Shown here in pieces: positions 1 through 11,816 of a stretch of 64,000 bases of DNA (the stretch's first letter is position 1; every line of letters starts with the position of its first letter). The DNA comes from Oegoconia quadripuncta (taxonomy: Eukaryota; Arthropoda; Insecta; Lepidoptera; Autostichidae). A program made the translations under genes and the position numbers. The stretch spans positions 3,558,413-3,622,412 of the forward strand of contig OX438751.1 of the NCBI GenBank assembly GCA_949316235.1. Direction: 5' to 3'. The notes beneath the pieces were generated by a model. It made no database searches and had not been told where the DNA came from. It saw only the letters and a program-made list of their open reading frames with translations.

Positions 1-112
1 ATGTGACCTGCAAGTTTATCTTTATTTCTTGTATTGATATCATGTTTATCACTATTTTCCTAAATGATGCTATATTTTTTTTTTACATACACTAGATTTT
101 CAAAAATGTCCT
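1..112. repeat. dispersed repeat, copy 1 (cut by window edge)
   Basis: From GACCTGCAAGTTTATCTTTA to about CAAAAATGT it matches 47241-47350 with a few differences. Full extent and class are unknown because it runs off the edge. Confidence 0.6.
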
Positions 113-879
113 GACGAAAAGGTTAGAATGTTATACACTTTAAACCTATCTCTAAGTAACACTGCAGGTCTCAATTGATAAATTGCGCGAACGGCTGGTT
201 TTTGTAAAACAAAGATTGTATTTATATCAAGCTGTGGAAATAAGTAAAATATACCAATCTAGCAGTATTTACGTCTGATATTTGTCGAATTTTTTTGACA
301 AACTTTTGTTTTTGACTGACAAATAAAAGACCGCGTTAAATACCGGAAACGAAGGACGCTCACTTGTAAATACATGTCTCACGCAACACACATCACTATA
401 CTTACTTTGCTCCTATTTAACCTAATTTATTTAAATACACGCTTGAATTTTTAATTATTGGATTTAGGGGTAGTGTTGCATTGTTTTGTAGAATGGTCTA
501 GTATCCTGAGCCGTAAAAACCCTTAACAAAAAAATCTGTTTTTGTGACATGTGGACGGCTCGTAGGACTAAATAAAACATTGCATTGTATTAAACGTCAC
601 TTTATTAACAATTCCACGATAAACTAACGAGTACGGAGATTCTGAACAATAGATTGATATAATTTAACATTAAACATAAGTAGGTACATGTATTTTCTTC
701 AACTAACTTTACAAAAAACATTAAACATATGTCATTTAAGTATAGATTTGTTCATTATAAGTACACCATTTTCCGCTTAATGGCTAGGCCAAACCTATTT
801 CACTATTGGAGTGAGCTAATTAACGTAAAGTACTAGAATTTTCTGCTAAATACCTCCACGGCATCGATCACGCAGTCCA
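113..879. other. intergenic, no gene seen
   Basis: AT-rich sequence with only short frames. No conserved protein, RNA gene or clear repeat boundary was recognised. Confidence 0.5.
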
Positions 880-1045
880 TAGATAACAGCGAGGGGCATC
901 TGTCGACACGTCAGGATAACAGAATAGATGTTCAAAAACTTCGAGGCAGTTATTGGCTTAGTCCTGTCACACTGTGCACTCTGATTGGCTCTGTCAAGGT
1001 CACGTACATAATGACCTTGGTAGGGCCAAGCGGGATGCGGTACCC
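880..1045. repeat. dispersed repeat shared with 57999-58135
   Basis: Shared blocks include CAGTTATTGGCT, TGATTGGCTCTGTCAAGG and CCTTG-AGGGCC. The two copies are diverged. Class unknown. Confidence 0.5.
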
Positions 1046-1207
1046 CGCCTCCCTCATACCTCGTTTAGTTGTCAGAATTAAATATATACAGCAAAATAAA
1101 CATTAGGCGTCGATCTATAGTCTGTGTGGTCGGTACTCCAGGAGCTCCATCAGTAGGAGACAGTCTAAAGAGGAGCGGATATGTGCAGTGTTTTCATATT
1201 TTAACAT

Positions 1208-1579
1208 ATACCGGATTCGTTTTATTACCGTAAGGAAAAAATAGGGCCTATTAGGTAAGTGAAATAGAAGAAATATATAGTTAACTTTTTTTTCTCTCGA
1301 TACCATCATTGACCCACGCGTCAGCCAGAGGTTGATATGCGAATGTCGTGATTCGTAGGGTTCCTGTCATGCAAAATTTATTTGGAACACATATTTGCTC
1401 CAAGTTTTATTTATTTAATTTAATGATGTAATTATGTGGAATAGGTTACAAAGGCGACCGTCAAATGACACAACGATTTATTCGATAATGGTTTTGAAAC
1501 AATAAAAAGAACCTACCTATGCCAATACCTTCTATATGCTCTATTTTTTTCCTTACGGTAAAAAAAAATCATCCGGTAT
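1208..1579. mobile_element. MITE family F, copy 1
   Basis: It is bounded by ATACCGGAT and ATCCGGTAT with inverted repeats of about 70 bp (TTACCGTAAGG ... CCTTACGGTAA). The middle holds GTAGGGTTCCTGTCATGC and ATGTAATTATGTGGAATAGG. Five copies are in the window, none with a coding frame, so it is a non-autonomous DNA transposon. Confidence 0.75.
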
Positions 1580-2134
1580 AAAACTCATCACATATATTCC
1601 TCCGTAGGCACCCAGACTAATGGGACACTTCTGAACAATTGAAGGTACTCCGCAAGCCCGTCAGCCTTCTACATAACCAAGGTTATATAGGGGTAATGCC
1701 CAAGTTACGATCTTTAGAGTCTAGTTTTAATGCCCCGTATCGAAAGTATAACAATGTTAAGTACTCGATGGGAAATAATGTTTTAAATTGCTAATGAGGT
1801 GTTTTTTTAAAAAACAATACTAAATGGCATAATAATCATCGGAATTTATGTCATTGATTTGACATCATGTGGTCACCTTCTCGATTTCTCATTTTTCGGG
1901 AGACGTTTGTTAATCGATAAATAAGACTAGAGCCTTGTGGCAAACTAAGGACACTAAAGAGCAAGTAGGTACCTTCTGTACCTTCAATTTTTCCATGGTC
2001 TGTAATGTAAAGCCTTCGGTTTAATTTAATGATAAATTCATAAACACCGAGAAACGTCTACATGATGTGAATAGATTATTTCGTTTCGTACAATTTTCTG
2101 ACAGAACCGAGTTTAAAGTATCAAACAGCATCTT

Positions 2135-2371
2135 GACGACCGATTGTTGTAGTGGATAGTGACCCTGTAAGCGAAACCAACGGTTGCGGGTTCGAAACCC
2201 GCAAGGGGTAAATGTTTGTGTGATGAATACGAACATTTATTCCCGAGTCATGGATATTTATATAAATATTTATGTATGTTTATCCGTTATCTAGTATCCA
2301 TAGTACAAGCTTTGCTTAGTTTGGGACTAGATGATTGGGGTAATAGTCCGAAATATTTATAAAAATAAATC
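2135..2371 (+). repeat. tRNA-derived SINE family B, copy 1
   Basis: The tRNA-like head contains TAGTGGATAGTGACC and the B-box GGTTCGAAACC. The body reads TAAATGTTTGTGTGATGAAT and the tail is AT-rich. It matches 16341-16590 and 50782-50985. Confidence 0.8.
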
Positions 2372-2843
2372 TTTTTTTTTTTGTACAAACGCCTCATTGT
2401 CTGGTGTAATAGTGTTTGTCATTATCATCAAATGCTAATTTTATCTAAGTTATAGTGACACTTATCTACTGGAAAAAACCTAAAGGCGCACATTAAACCA
2501 CACTGCGATATTATTGTGACATTGAATATAATTTCCAGTTGAAATTACACAGCGATCGGACTGGATTAAAAACTGATATTATAAAAATGATTCCTTCATT
2601 TCTAGAAATTAAGGCTCTTAGGTATTTATACATATTTTATTCAGAACACCAACAACAGAAACAAAAAGGTGTGTAGGGTCATAAAATGTTTCAACAAAGC
2701 CTTTAAATTATACTTATATCAGCATAACAATTGAACGGCCAAAAATTGGTAAACAAACGACTTCAGAATAAGGTTCCACTCTATACGGAGGGCATCAACA
2801 AATTTATATGGGTCCACTGGATAAACCCTATCAAACTTAGATA

Positions 2844-3514
2844 TTAGGTCTTTACCTATGAAATTGGAGATTTTTTCTTTGTTAATCATAATTTGGAAAA
2901 TAGAATATATTTTCAAGGTTTCACATGAGATATTTTTTAATACATACATACATACATAATGTCACGCCTGTTTCCCGTAGGGGTAGGCAGATACCACAGA
3001 CTTCCACTTGCTACGATCCTGACATACCTCTTCTGCTTCCTTCACTCTCACAAGGTTGTTCATACATGCTCGTCGGTTTAGGGTACTCTTGTCTTCCCCT
3101 ACCAACACTACCATCCACATTCGCTTTGTATATCTCTTTCGTAAGTCTTCTTTCATTCATCCTCTCCACATGTCCAAACCATCTCAGCATACCTTTTTCA
3201 ATCTTTGTCACTACATCTTCATTCACACATATTTTTTAATGTTTGAGCTAAATCACATAATAAAAAAACTTGAACACAGCTCTTTTCATGAGCTTCCCAT
3301 ATTATTTCTTAGATTCGCAGAAACTTTTATAAAGCGGTTACTTTTAAAAATAAACACTGCCTGTATTTAACTTAATGTTATCCGATAATACACACAAATT
3401 TTAGGTAAATTTGGATTTGCCGTTCCCAAAAAAATTTCAAAAATGTTTGTATGGAGAAAACAGTATCAATAAAATTCTTCATACAAAACGCCAATTTCAT
3501 AGGTAAGGACCTAA
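2844..3514. mobile_element. mariner-type MITE A, carrying a nested insertion
   Basis: The ends TTAGGTCTTTACCTATGAAA and TTTCATAGGTAAGGACCTAA are inverted repeats, flanked by TA at 2842-2843 and 3515-3516. The interior matches copy B at 29760-30168, except for an extra block at 2942-3228. The right end resembles the 3' end of the mariner at 48553-48898. Confidence 0.75.
2942..3228 (-). pseudogene. non-LTR retrotransposon 3' fragment nested in MITE A
   Basis: On the minus strand two frames give MLRWFGHVERM with RRLTKEIYKANVDG, and RRACMNNLVRVKEAEEVCQD then RSKWKSVVSAYPYGKQA. These resemble the C-terminus of lepidopteran non-LTR reverse transcriptases, broken by a frameshift. It ends in an (ATGT)n tail. 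ATATTTTTTAAT is duplicated on both sides (2930-2941, 3229-3240). Confidence 0.75.
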
Positions 3515-3790
3515 TATAATAGCATATACAGGGCAGAAAGTTGACGAGGATCAGTAAGGGCAGCACTAGATCCCTTGCTGCCACACGAAAATGCTCTTAG
3601 GAGACCTTTACTAACTATTTACATTCAAGGATTTTTTATGTATAGTCAGCGAGAACATTTTTAATGCCAATCGATCCCATTCCTATCAAGGATTAAAAGA
3701 CTCTTTGAGACCAACTAGGGAGAGTACTAGAACACGCACAAATCAAAGAAAACTTTTCCATACAGTTAGTAGGGTAAGATCATAGGTCAC

Positions 3791-4006
3791 TTGACACGAC
3801 ACGATATTTTTTTGAAGAACATAATTGAGGGAAAGATTGAAGGAAAGAGAGGAAGGGGAAGACCTAGGCGTAATTACTTTGGCAAAGTGAAAGAAAAGGT
3901 GAATGTCGTGTCGTCCAAGAGGTTAAAACGGGAGCGGAAAGTAGACAGACGTGGTCATTACTCCATCGACAAGAGCATAGCTCTTAAATTGAAGAGAGTA
4001 GGATAA
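3791..4006 (+). pseudogene. non-LTR retrotransposon C-terminal fragment
   Basis: The open frame reads LKNIIEGKIEGKRGRGRPRR and KVKEKVNVVS, a motif seen near the end of lepidopteran non-LTR polyproteins. It is short, with no flanking RT domain, so it is a relic. Identification rests on recalled motifs. Confidence 0.5.
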
Positions 4007-4406
4007 TTACAAAGTGACATTTTCTTTAGCTTAAAGATCATTAAATTTTATGGAGACAACTACAATAAGAGAAAAATCAGTATTTTCGTTAAAAACAAAA
4101 ATATTTGGACAGTTACGTTAAATTTTACTATAGGGGCTTTGAATGTGGTAACAAAAATTGATTTATTTGTAATGCTTGTCCTTTTGGACAGGCAAACGGT
4201 ACGGACCTTTTTTAATTTATTGAAATCTTTTACGCATCCATCTTACGGAAATAAAGCCATGTCTCTATCCACGTCAAAGGCAAAAAGCTAGTATTATAAT
4301 AATTGTTTAAATTGCTATACGTACCAGATTGATTCTCATTTTCTTTTAAATAGGTATTAATTTGCTTTAAGAACTGAAAGTGAAATTGCTGTAACGAGTC
4401 TTCGAT

Positions 4407-4514
4407 TTTTTTTTTATGCACAACGGGTTGGTACTTGACCTCAATCACACCTGATGTTAAGTGAAGATGAGGTCGAAGTTGGAAGCGTACTGACCCGGAA
4501 AACCCAACAACATG
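4407..4514 (-). repeat. SINE family C, copy 1 (3' part)
   Basis: It starts at a poly-T run (the A tail on the minus strand), then ACCTCAATCACACCTGATGT and TGACCCGGAAA. The tRNA-like head is absent. Confidence 0.75.
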
Positions 4515-4689
4515 TACATGCGCATATATCCTCTCGCAAGGTAGATATGCATATGCAGGGTAATATTAACTTGACTCTAAAAACACCTACACGGCTTTGC
4601 ATACAAACTGTCAAGAAACTTTACACGTATATGTAGAGGATATACAAATCTAAAAAGTTAGTAGTAAATATTTTCAAAATAAGTTCCAT

Positions 4690-5066
4690 ATAACGAATGA
4701 GTTTTTTACCGTAAGGAAAAACATAGGGTATATTAGGTAAGTGAAACAGAAGGTATTGGCATAGTTAGTTTTTTTTTTTCAAAACCATCATCGAATTAAG
4801 CTTTAATTGTGTAATTTGACGATCACGTTTGTAGCCTATTCCACATAATTACATCATTAAATTAAATAAATAAAGAAAATTTGGAGAAAATTTGAGTTCC
4901 AGATGAATTTCGCATGATAGAAACCCTACGAATGCCGCCAGTCGCATATCAATCTAAGGAATGCGCGTGCGCAAAAAAAAAAAAAAACTGCCTATGCCAA
5001 TTACTTCTATTTCACTTACCTAATATGCCCTATTTTTTACCTTACGGTAAAACAACTCATCCGGTA
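4690..5066. mobile_element. MITE family F, copy 2
   Basis: The left end is GAGTTTTTTACCGTAAGG and the right end CCTTACGGTAAAAC ... CCGGTAT. The interior is in the opposite orientation to copy 1 (TCCACATAATTACATCATTA). Confidence 0.75.
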
Positions 5067-5334
5067 TTGCATATAAGAATATATTGCAGCATATTTTCTG
5101 TTACTATGGAAAATTAAAATCGCTCTAATTTATTTTCAGTACTCTTTTGTGAAAATTTTCTTTTCTAACTTTATAGATCCTATATATACGTGAGGGATAA
5201 ACCCTCTTAAATGGCACTAGCAATAAGATACATATAGGTAATAATAGAATAGCCAATAGACTAGCTCATATAATTCTGCTAATGAATCGCAAGTAAACAA
5301 CATTACATTCAACGATTGTTAATAAATAGTAAAT

Positions 5335-5463
5335 AATTATTTCGGACACTTACACCAATCACCTAGTCACCAAACTAAGCAAAGCTTGCGCTATGGAAAC
5401 TAGATAATGGATAAACATAAGCATAAATATTTTACATAAACATCCATGACTCGGGAACTCGAT
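5335..5463 (-). repeat. SINE family B, copy 2 (3' part, inverted)
   Basis: The reverse complement matches the tail half of family B (CATGACTCGGGAA, TAGTCACCAAACTAAGCAAA). The tRNA-like head is missing. Confidence 0.65.
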
Positions 5464-6027
5464 AAACAGTGTATATATATATATGTATATAATTGTCTTT
5501 TCCATCATATAGTATATCAATTAGGCAATAGTACAAGTTAGAGCCGAAAAAACGTACTTCATATGCAGTCGCAATCGCTATCGCGAGGTAGGTCAGTTCT
5601 ATAACATAATGCGGTTGAAAATTTAAACCAAATTTTTTATCGTCTGTCATTGGTTGGCGAATTACTAACTGACCGATAGTAATTTTAGATAGTAAGTACT
5701 TATTTTTCATACATGAAGGTGCATACAAAATGAAGCATATACCTTGACACTTGATCTGCTTTATCTATTTATTCAACATTAGTCGGAAACGAGGTACTAA
5801 GCCGAGATTAGATATTGGTAAAATATTTATTTTTTTCCAGAAAAAAAAAAAAAACAACTTTTTAATACTGTCAGCACTGCTGCAGCCGGCTAAATTTGGT
5901 ATAACGTTAGGGCCCTAGAAGGATAATATTTTTTGATAAACGTCCATACATTAGACGTTTATATCTCTTTGGGCGCTTACGTGGTACCAGATTTAGATAT
6001 CGAACGCATGCGAACTGGGGCTCTACG

Positions 6028-6165
6028 GATTAACTCAAAGCTATAGCGATAACCATAGCAATGCACTGTCTGTCTTGGGCATTGTATTACAATATGACAA
6101 GGACGGACAGTGCATTGACGTCATAAACGATAGTAATTCCCAAAGCAATTGAGTTAGTCTAACTG
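6028..6165. repeat. snapback inverted repeat
   Basis: CAATGCACTGTCTGTC near 6060 pairs with GACGGACAGTGCATTG near 6102 (15 of 16 bases). Outer arms (TTAACTCAAAGC / CAATTGAGTTAG) extend it less perfectly. Possibly a MITE remnant. Confidence 0.5.
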
Positions 6166-7033
6166 CTGAACGCCCAATTTTTAGCGATCTCAAAAACACT
6201 TTACGAAGTACGGCTGCAGATCGGACACTTGTAAGAGTCGATTTTTTTTAAATTATAATTAAAATGGAAGTGTGTTCTATTCGATACCAACCCCCTTTCA
6301 GCTTAGTACCTCCTTTCAGATTAACCTTGCATTTACAAAGCTAGTAATAAAATTTACTAAACTACATAAATGTTAAAATAACACATCAAAGTATAATCCC
6401 TTTTGGAAGGCGGTTCAAAATTAACACGTGGGCCCCCGTCGGGTGGATAGGCGCCTCACCCAGCTGACCGGCTCCCTGACCAATGACCTTTCTTATATTT
6501 TAAGAAGAATAGTAGGCTATAACATCAGAATATACCACATTATTAAAACTATAGTTACAATCCTTAATCCTTATTTACATAGATATATTACGTATAAAAT
6601 ACAAACAGTTGATAAATGATATCATTTAGTAATAAATTATGGAAGAACATGTTCTCACTTAGGGCCTATTAAATGCAGTAAATTGCTATTATATACATTA
6701 AGTATCCATATATCGTACAATTTAGATATTATAATCATATGTATCAGTATACAATTTCTTATTTGTCTAACCACATAATTCGTTTCTATTTACAATTATT
6801 ATTAAATATAATTTTATTAATAATCTTTTAAAGTGTAAAACAAATAAACAACAGGTATTCTTAACAGATGTAATGTTATCTATAGTCTGATTTTTAATTG
6901 CACGGAATTCTGAAGTTTAATTGTGTTACCAGGCTAATAAATTGATTCAGATATTATTGATAAAAATTTACAATAATTCAATGAGATTGTCTATGAATCC
7001 ATGAAAATGACGGAATTATGTAATACAATATTA
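6166..7033. other. intergenic AT-rich stretch, no gene seen
   Basis: Very AT-rich. Short frames show no recognisable protein. Confidence 0.5.
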
Positions 7034-7278
7034 TTATTTTTTTTATTGCAAGACGGGTTCGTACATGACCTCAATCACACCTGATGTTAAGTGAAGATAA
7101 GGTCGAAGGGGGAAGCGTACTGACCCGGAAACCCCAACACATTTGGGCTACTGGCTATTTTATCTCTGACAACCGGAACACAACAATGCTATTAACATTG
7201 CTGCTTGGCGGCAGATTTAGATAAGATGGTGATAGTTAGCCAGGCGGACATTTAAAATGTCCTACCACCAACCAAATA
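7034..7278 (-). repeat. SINE family C, copy 2
   Basis: It contains the family blocks GTGAAGATAAGGTCGAAGG, TGACCCGGAAACCCCAACAC and GCTGCTTGGCGGCAGATTTA. It stops before the tRNA-like head. Confidence 0.8.
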
Positions 7279-8731
7279 TGTATTAAGTACTGTAATGTTA
7301 ATTAGCTAATTTAAGAGTTATTGGTACGAAAACAATTCGTTTGAAATAAAAATTCAACAGGTATCATTAATTGCCGTTTTGGTACGACGTGACACTAAAA
7401 ATGAATATCAACTGAAATACAAACTACTGTGTGCTACTATTGTAAAGATAGTAGGTAGGTAATAAGTACAAATCGCTATACTCATTACGCAGTTCGTTTT
7501 AAATATACAATTACCCATAAAAAGGCAGAAATGAAAAGATTTATGACAGCTCACCTGTCATCTGTTCTGTCGCAACTGACAGCTGTCAGAATTAAAAATC
7601 AGACTATAGTCAGCACAGCAACAGCAAGGGCATAGTTCTCTAATGGGGTCATTATTTAGCCTTATTATTAGTTACAGCGCAATCAACAAAGATTTTCTTT
7701 GCATGGCGCATTCTGATAATAATTGCTACGTCGGTAAAACTTTGCGGTGTGATAGTGATGTATATAGATTTATCAACAGCCGTACACATCCCACTGGGAG
7801 AGAGTATGGGTCACGCTGGGTCAGCGGATTGGTGGATTTGGGTCAGACTAGAGGCCAGCTGACAGTCAGTGCTTTAAAGCCGTCCCTGTTGTTCACCGAC
7901 TTGGTTAACGACTGCCTTTAATTCAAATGATTGAACGTGCCCTCCGAAACATAATAACACTCGTATTAATATGCCGCTACTGGTCACCCATCCAAGGACT
8001 GAATGCGCCAGACATTGCTTAACTTCGTTAATCGAAAATGAATATGGACAGTGAATGCGACTGCGCGCCGAATTCTTCGTTATATATAGGTTACGATGGG
8101 CAAATAATCCCATGGTCAACAAATTTACTTTTGGATTATTTGCTAGTCACAATTATTTGAACTCTACTTTATCATACCACAAAGTTTCATTGACGGTAAA
8201 CAGCTACTGATAAACTCAAAGCTAAGATCTGGGGCCATTGTCAAGTGTTCGTAAATGCCACAAACATAACCGAGTCTCATGTGCGTTACAAATAGAGACT
8301 ATTTTGATATTAACAGCTGCGGTAAGAAAGGAACACTCACCAATAGCGCCGCCAGGCAATATTTAACAAAAGAAGAGCAGTTTTTAATAACGATGCGCGA
8401 CTTCGAATGATTATACTAAGGCTCCAACAATCGGGCGCCCAATTTTTTGTCCGCACACACACGACCTATAAAAACTCGGTGAAAAAAGTCGGCGAAAAAA
8501 TCGGCCCGATTGTCAAAATCAATCGTGGGCGAGCAGTCCAATACTTATTTGACTCCGCGAATCATTCGATAAGTCGAATGTGCTTCAAATTATTCCACTT
8601 TGGTGCATTCGGTATCTCGGTAACTCAATAACGACAATCGAATACATCTGATTCGACTCGGGCGAGTCGGGTCTTATTAATTTTTCATGACATTATTTTT
8701 CGGATTACATAGTATTCGAATATGGACATTC
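7279..8731. other. intergenic, no gene; one diverged repeat
   Basis: At about 7937-8045 there is a diverged repeat (GTGCCCTCCGAAACA, CCAAGGACTGAATGCG, CATTGCTTAACTTCG) shared with about 36838-36950. The open frames at 7643-7921 and 8407-8631 have no recognised similarity or splice context. Confidence 0.4.
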
Positions 8732-9031
8732 ATCATCTCAGCCCGTAAGCATCCCAATGCAGGAATATAGGCCTTCCCTCGTATAATGAAGGAGTTAGGG
8801 CCATAGTCCACCATGCTGGCCTAATGCGGGTTGGTGACTTCACATGCCTTAGAATTTTTATTTCTTAGGTATACAGGTTTCCTCACGATGTTTTCCTTCA
8901 CCGTTTAGCAGTCGGATAAAAGCATATAAGTAATTAAATTTAAAACTCATTAGTACATGGCCTGCCCGGGATTCGATCCCGGATCTCCGAAATTGGGAGA
9001 ACGCGTCTTAACCGCTGAGCCACCGACGAAT
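8732..9031 (-). repeat. tRNA-derived SINE family D, copy 1
   Basis: The body has CATCTCAGCCCGTAA, AATGCGGGTTGG and CCTCACGATGTTTTCCTTCA. The tRNA-like head is at the right: on the minus strand GGTGGCTCAGCGGTTAAGAC and GGGATCGAATCCC. It matches 60894-61175 and 63432-63736. Confidence 0.8.
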
Positions 9032-9315
9032 ATGGATAGTACACTATTAATTTTGCCAGTCGAATGGCCAAATTAGTAGGTACTAACAAGTCGAATATTA
9101 AAATGATTCGGAGTGGCGCATCGCTAATTTTAAAGCGGATTATGATTACCGATCTGCCTGTCTGCGTTAGAGAAAATTTTTCATGGAAGGTGAAGCAAAC
9201 GCTGTCATGGAAGCTTCCATTAGCTTCATAGTTACAACGTTAATCGGAAGGGGCCACTAAGCCAAAAGATCACGAACAGACGACGTTTCCAAGGATATTT
9301 TCCAAGTTTTAATTC

Positions 9316-9906
9316 AAAGGACAACAGCACAGCTCCATACATCTTTGGGCCAGTTTGTTGTCACTTCAATTAATAAATATAGTCTTGAACTCTTAGTATC
9401 AGACGTGCTAAAAACCTAACACATATATTTTTAAAGGACTTTAGAAAAGAACAAAAGAGGTTTGAAATATGGTTTGGGGAACTTTGAAATTATATACTGG
9501 CAACATTAACCACATGCATTCTCACGCATGGAAACAAGATGCTAGGCCAAAGAAAAATTGTTTTTTCTTTTCAGAGTCGTCCGTCGCTCGCTCGCTGTTG
9601 CTGGTATGCCCATGGACGTAACAGTTTGATTGTTACGTCCATGGTTATCCCTACTTAAATTATAACCTCACAGTCAAAAATGTCAGTTGTCAGTTGTCAC
9701 TTGTCTATTTTTTTTTTTTTTTTTGGAAAGAATTTAGTTTTTGTAAAATGTTTTCTGAGAGCGATATTTTCAAATATTTCTTATAACTATACTAAGGTTC
9801 CAAAAATTCTTTTGAATAGCTAAGTTGATAGTCTTTAGTACCGGCTTTTTTTAGGTGTACCTTTTATTAGGTGACAAAACACTGGCCCAAAAATGCGGAT
9901 GTCTTT
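9316..9906 (+). mobile_element. ~600-bp non-autonomous DNA element H, copy 1
   Basis: It begins AAAGGACAACAGCACAG and ends GCGGATGTCTTT. Subterminal inverted blocks are TTTGGGCCAGT and ACTGGCCCAAA. It contains a perfect 14-bp palindrome CCATGGACGTAACA / TGTTACGTCCATGG and a long T run. It is nearly identical to the reverse complement of 15211-15816. No coding capacity. Confidence 0.75.
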
Positions 9907-10854
9907 TCCATACTGTCAGAACAGCTGACTAAAACACTTATGTATGGGTGACCATGGTAATGTCTTCTAAGGTCCACGATATCTTTCAGCCTAGTACCCT
10001 CTTTCCGACTACCGTAGGCTGACAGCTACCAGTGGCTAATATAATTATCTACTATCTTACTTAAACTGAGCAGCATTTTAATGGAAATATGATATCATAG
10101 TAACCCAGACAGTTATGGAGCAATATATTAGCTTCTATTTCACTTTTTAAAAGATTATTATAACGTGTTCACAATATTTGTATGGCGATTTGGTTGATCG
10201 ATCATTCATAGTTTTAATGTATACTTAAACTATTTAACTACCTGTATACCTGTGCATCATAAATTAATGAATGGTTGATAAGACCGACTAAAATTAAATG
10301 TAGGTATTGGTACCGTAAGTGTGGCCCCAGTAAAAACTACATTAATATAATTTAAACTACGCTATGAGGAATGCTACAAACATTCGAGAGATATCAACCT
10401 ACACGTCTGTGGCATCCTTATTGCATTAACAATAATTAAACAATTACAAAATACACAACATAAATGTTTAAAAAAAATAAACGATCAACATAAAAATAAT
10501 ATGCTAACTTAACGTAAATATACAATGATTGAGTCAACGAATCGTTGGATGGATTCAAAATATCACAATGTGTAAGTATTAAATTGGTCTAACATTAAAT
10601 TTTTCCGGCTTCCGGAGATAACGACCTTTCCTAGCTATACAACGAAATTGTCTTTTCTGACGTCTCTTTTCTCGGCTTTGTACAAAATACGAGCAGTGGC
10701 TTACCCAATGTTGGATTGAACGTGCAACTTCCTCATCAACGATCTATAAAGTTATTAAAGAAGATTTTCATAAAAGAGTATTGAAAAATAAATTAGAGCG
10801 ATTTTAAGTTTTCCATAGTAACAGAAAATAAGCTGCAATATGTTCTTATATGCA
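9907..10854. other. intergenic, no gene seen
   Basis: AT-rich with short frames only. The last ~120 bp (ATTAGAGCGATTTTAAGTTT onward) resembles, in inverse, sequence just right of MITE F copy 2 near 5107, so part of this flank may also be repetitive. Confidence 0.4.
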
Positions 10855-11816
10855 ATTCCGGATAAGTTTTTTTACCGTAAGGAAAAAAATAGGGCATATT
10901 AGTTAAGTGAAAGGTAGTTTAACAAAATTAAAAAAAAAACGAACGCGCCGGCCCCAGATTGATATGATAAGCGACTGGCGGGACTTGTAGGGTTCCTATC
11001 ATGCGTTTAAAACGTGGGTTGCCACATTCAAAAGTAACTAAATTGACAAAAGTGAACACATATAAAGCATCTGAAGCGATCTTGCAGTGTCTTCGGCATG
11101 TTTTCTGTGTAGTTAGAGCGGCATTTAATGCCATTATAAGATTTCGTATAGCCCTTTATTTTAAAATAAGTAGTTATTTAAAAGCTCAAATGATACAGTG
11201 AAACAGCAGTTGTCTGGCTACAGACGATGGCTAGAAATTGCGGCCTGCTCGTTTATTACTTTTTTTTTTAATGCAGAACGGTTTGGTTATTGACCTCAAT
11301 CACACCTGATGTTAAGTGAAGATGAGGCCGAAGGTGGAAGCGTACTGACCCAGAAACCCCAAGACATTTGGGGGACTGGCTATCTTATCTCTGACAACCG
11401 GAACACAACAATGCTATTAACATTGCTGCTTGGCGGCAGATTTATATAAGATGGTGGTAGCTAGCCAGGCGGACATTTAAAATGCCCTACCACCAACCAA
11501 ACCGAGTACTAAACATGTACCCTGCTGGGGATCGAACCCGCGACCTCCGAATCGTAAACCCAATGTTGTTTACATTGAAGCACGGAGGCGGCGTTTATCT
11601 GGAACTCATATTTTCTCCAAGTTTTCTTTATTTATTTAATTTAATGTTGTAATTATGTGGAATAGGCTACAAAATGCGACCGTCAAATGACACAATTAAT
11701 GACTCCGGTGATAGTTTTGAAAAAAAAAATTAAGCTACCTATGTCAATACCTTCTATTTCACTTACCAAATATGCCATATTTTTTTTCCTTGCGGTAAAA
11801 AAACTCATCCAGTATA
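10855..11816. mobile_element. MITE family F, copy 3, split by a ~590-bp insertion
   Basis: The left half runs to about 11003 (GGTTCCTATCATGCG) and the right half resumes at about 11595 (TCTGGAACTCATATTTTCTC). In copy 1 these are adjacent (CATGCAAAATTTATTTGGAA). The insert is ~255 bp of unknown sequence plus a full SINE C. The right end is ACTCATCCAGTATA. Confidence 0.75.
11262..11594 (-). repeat. SINE family C, copy 3 (full length)
   Basis: The tRNA-like head is at the right end (minus strand GCCTCCGTG, then GGTCGCGGGTTCGATCCCC). The body is shared with the other copies and the A tail appears as poly-T at the left end. Nested within MITE F copy 3. Confidence 0.85.
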
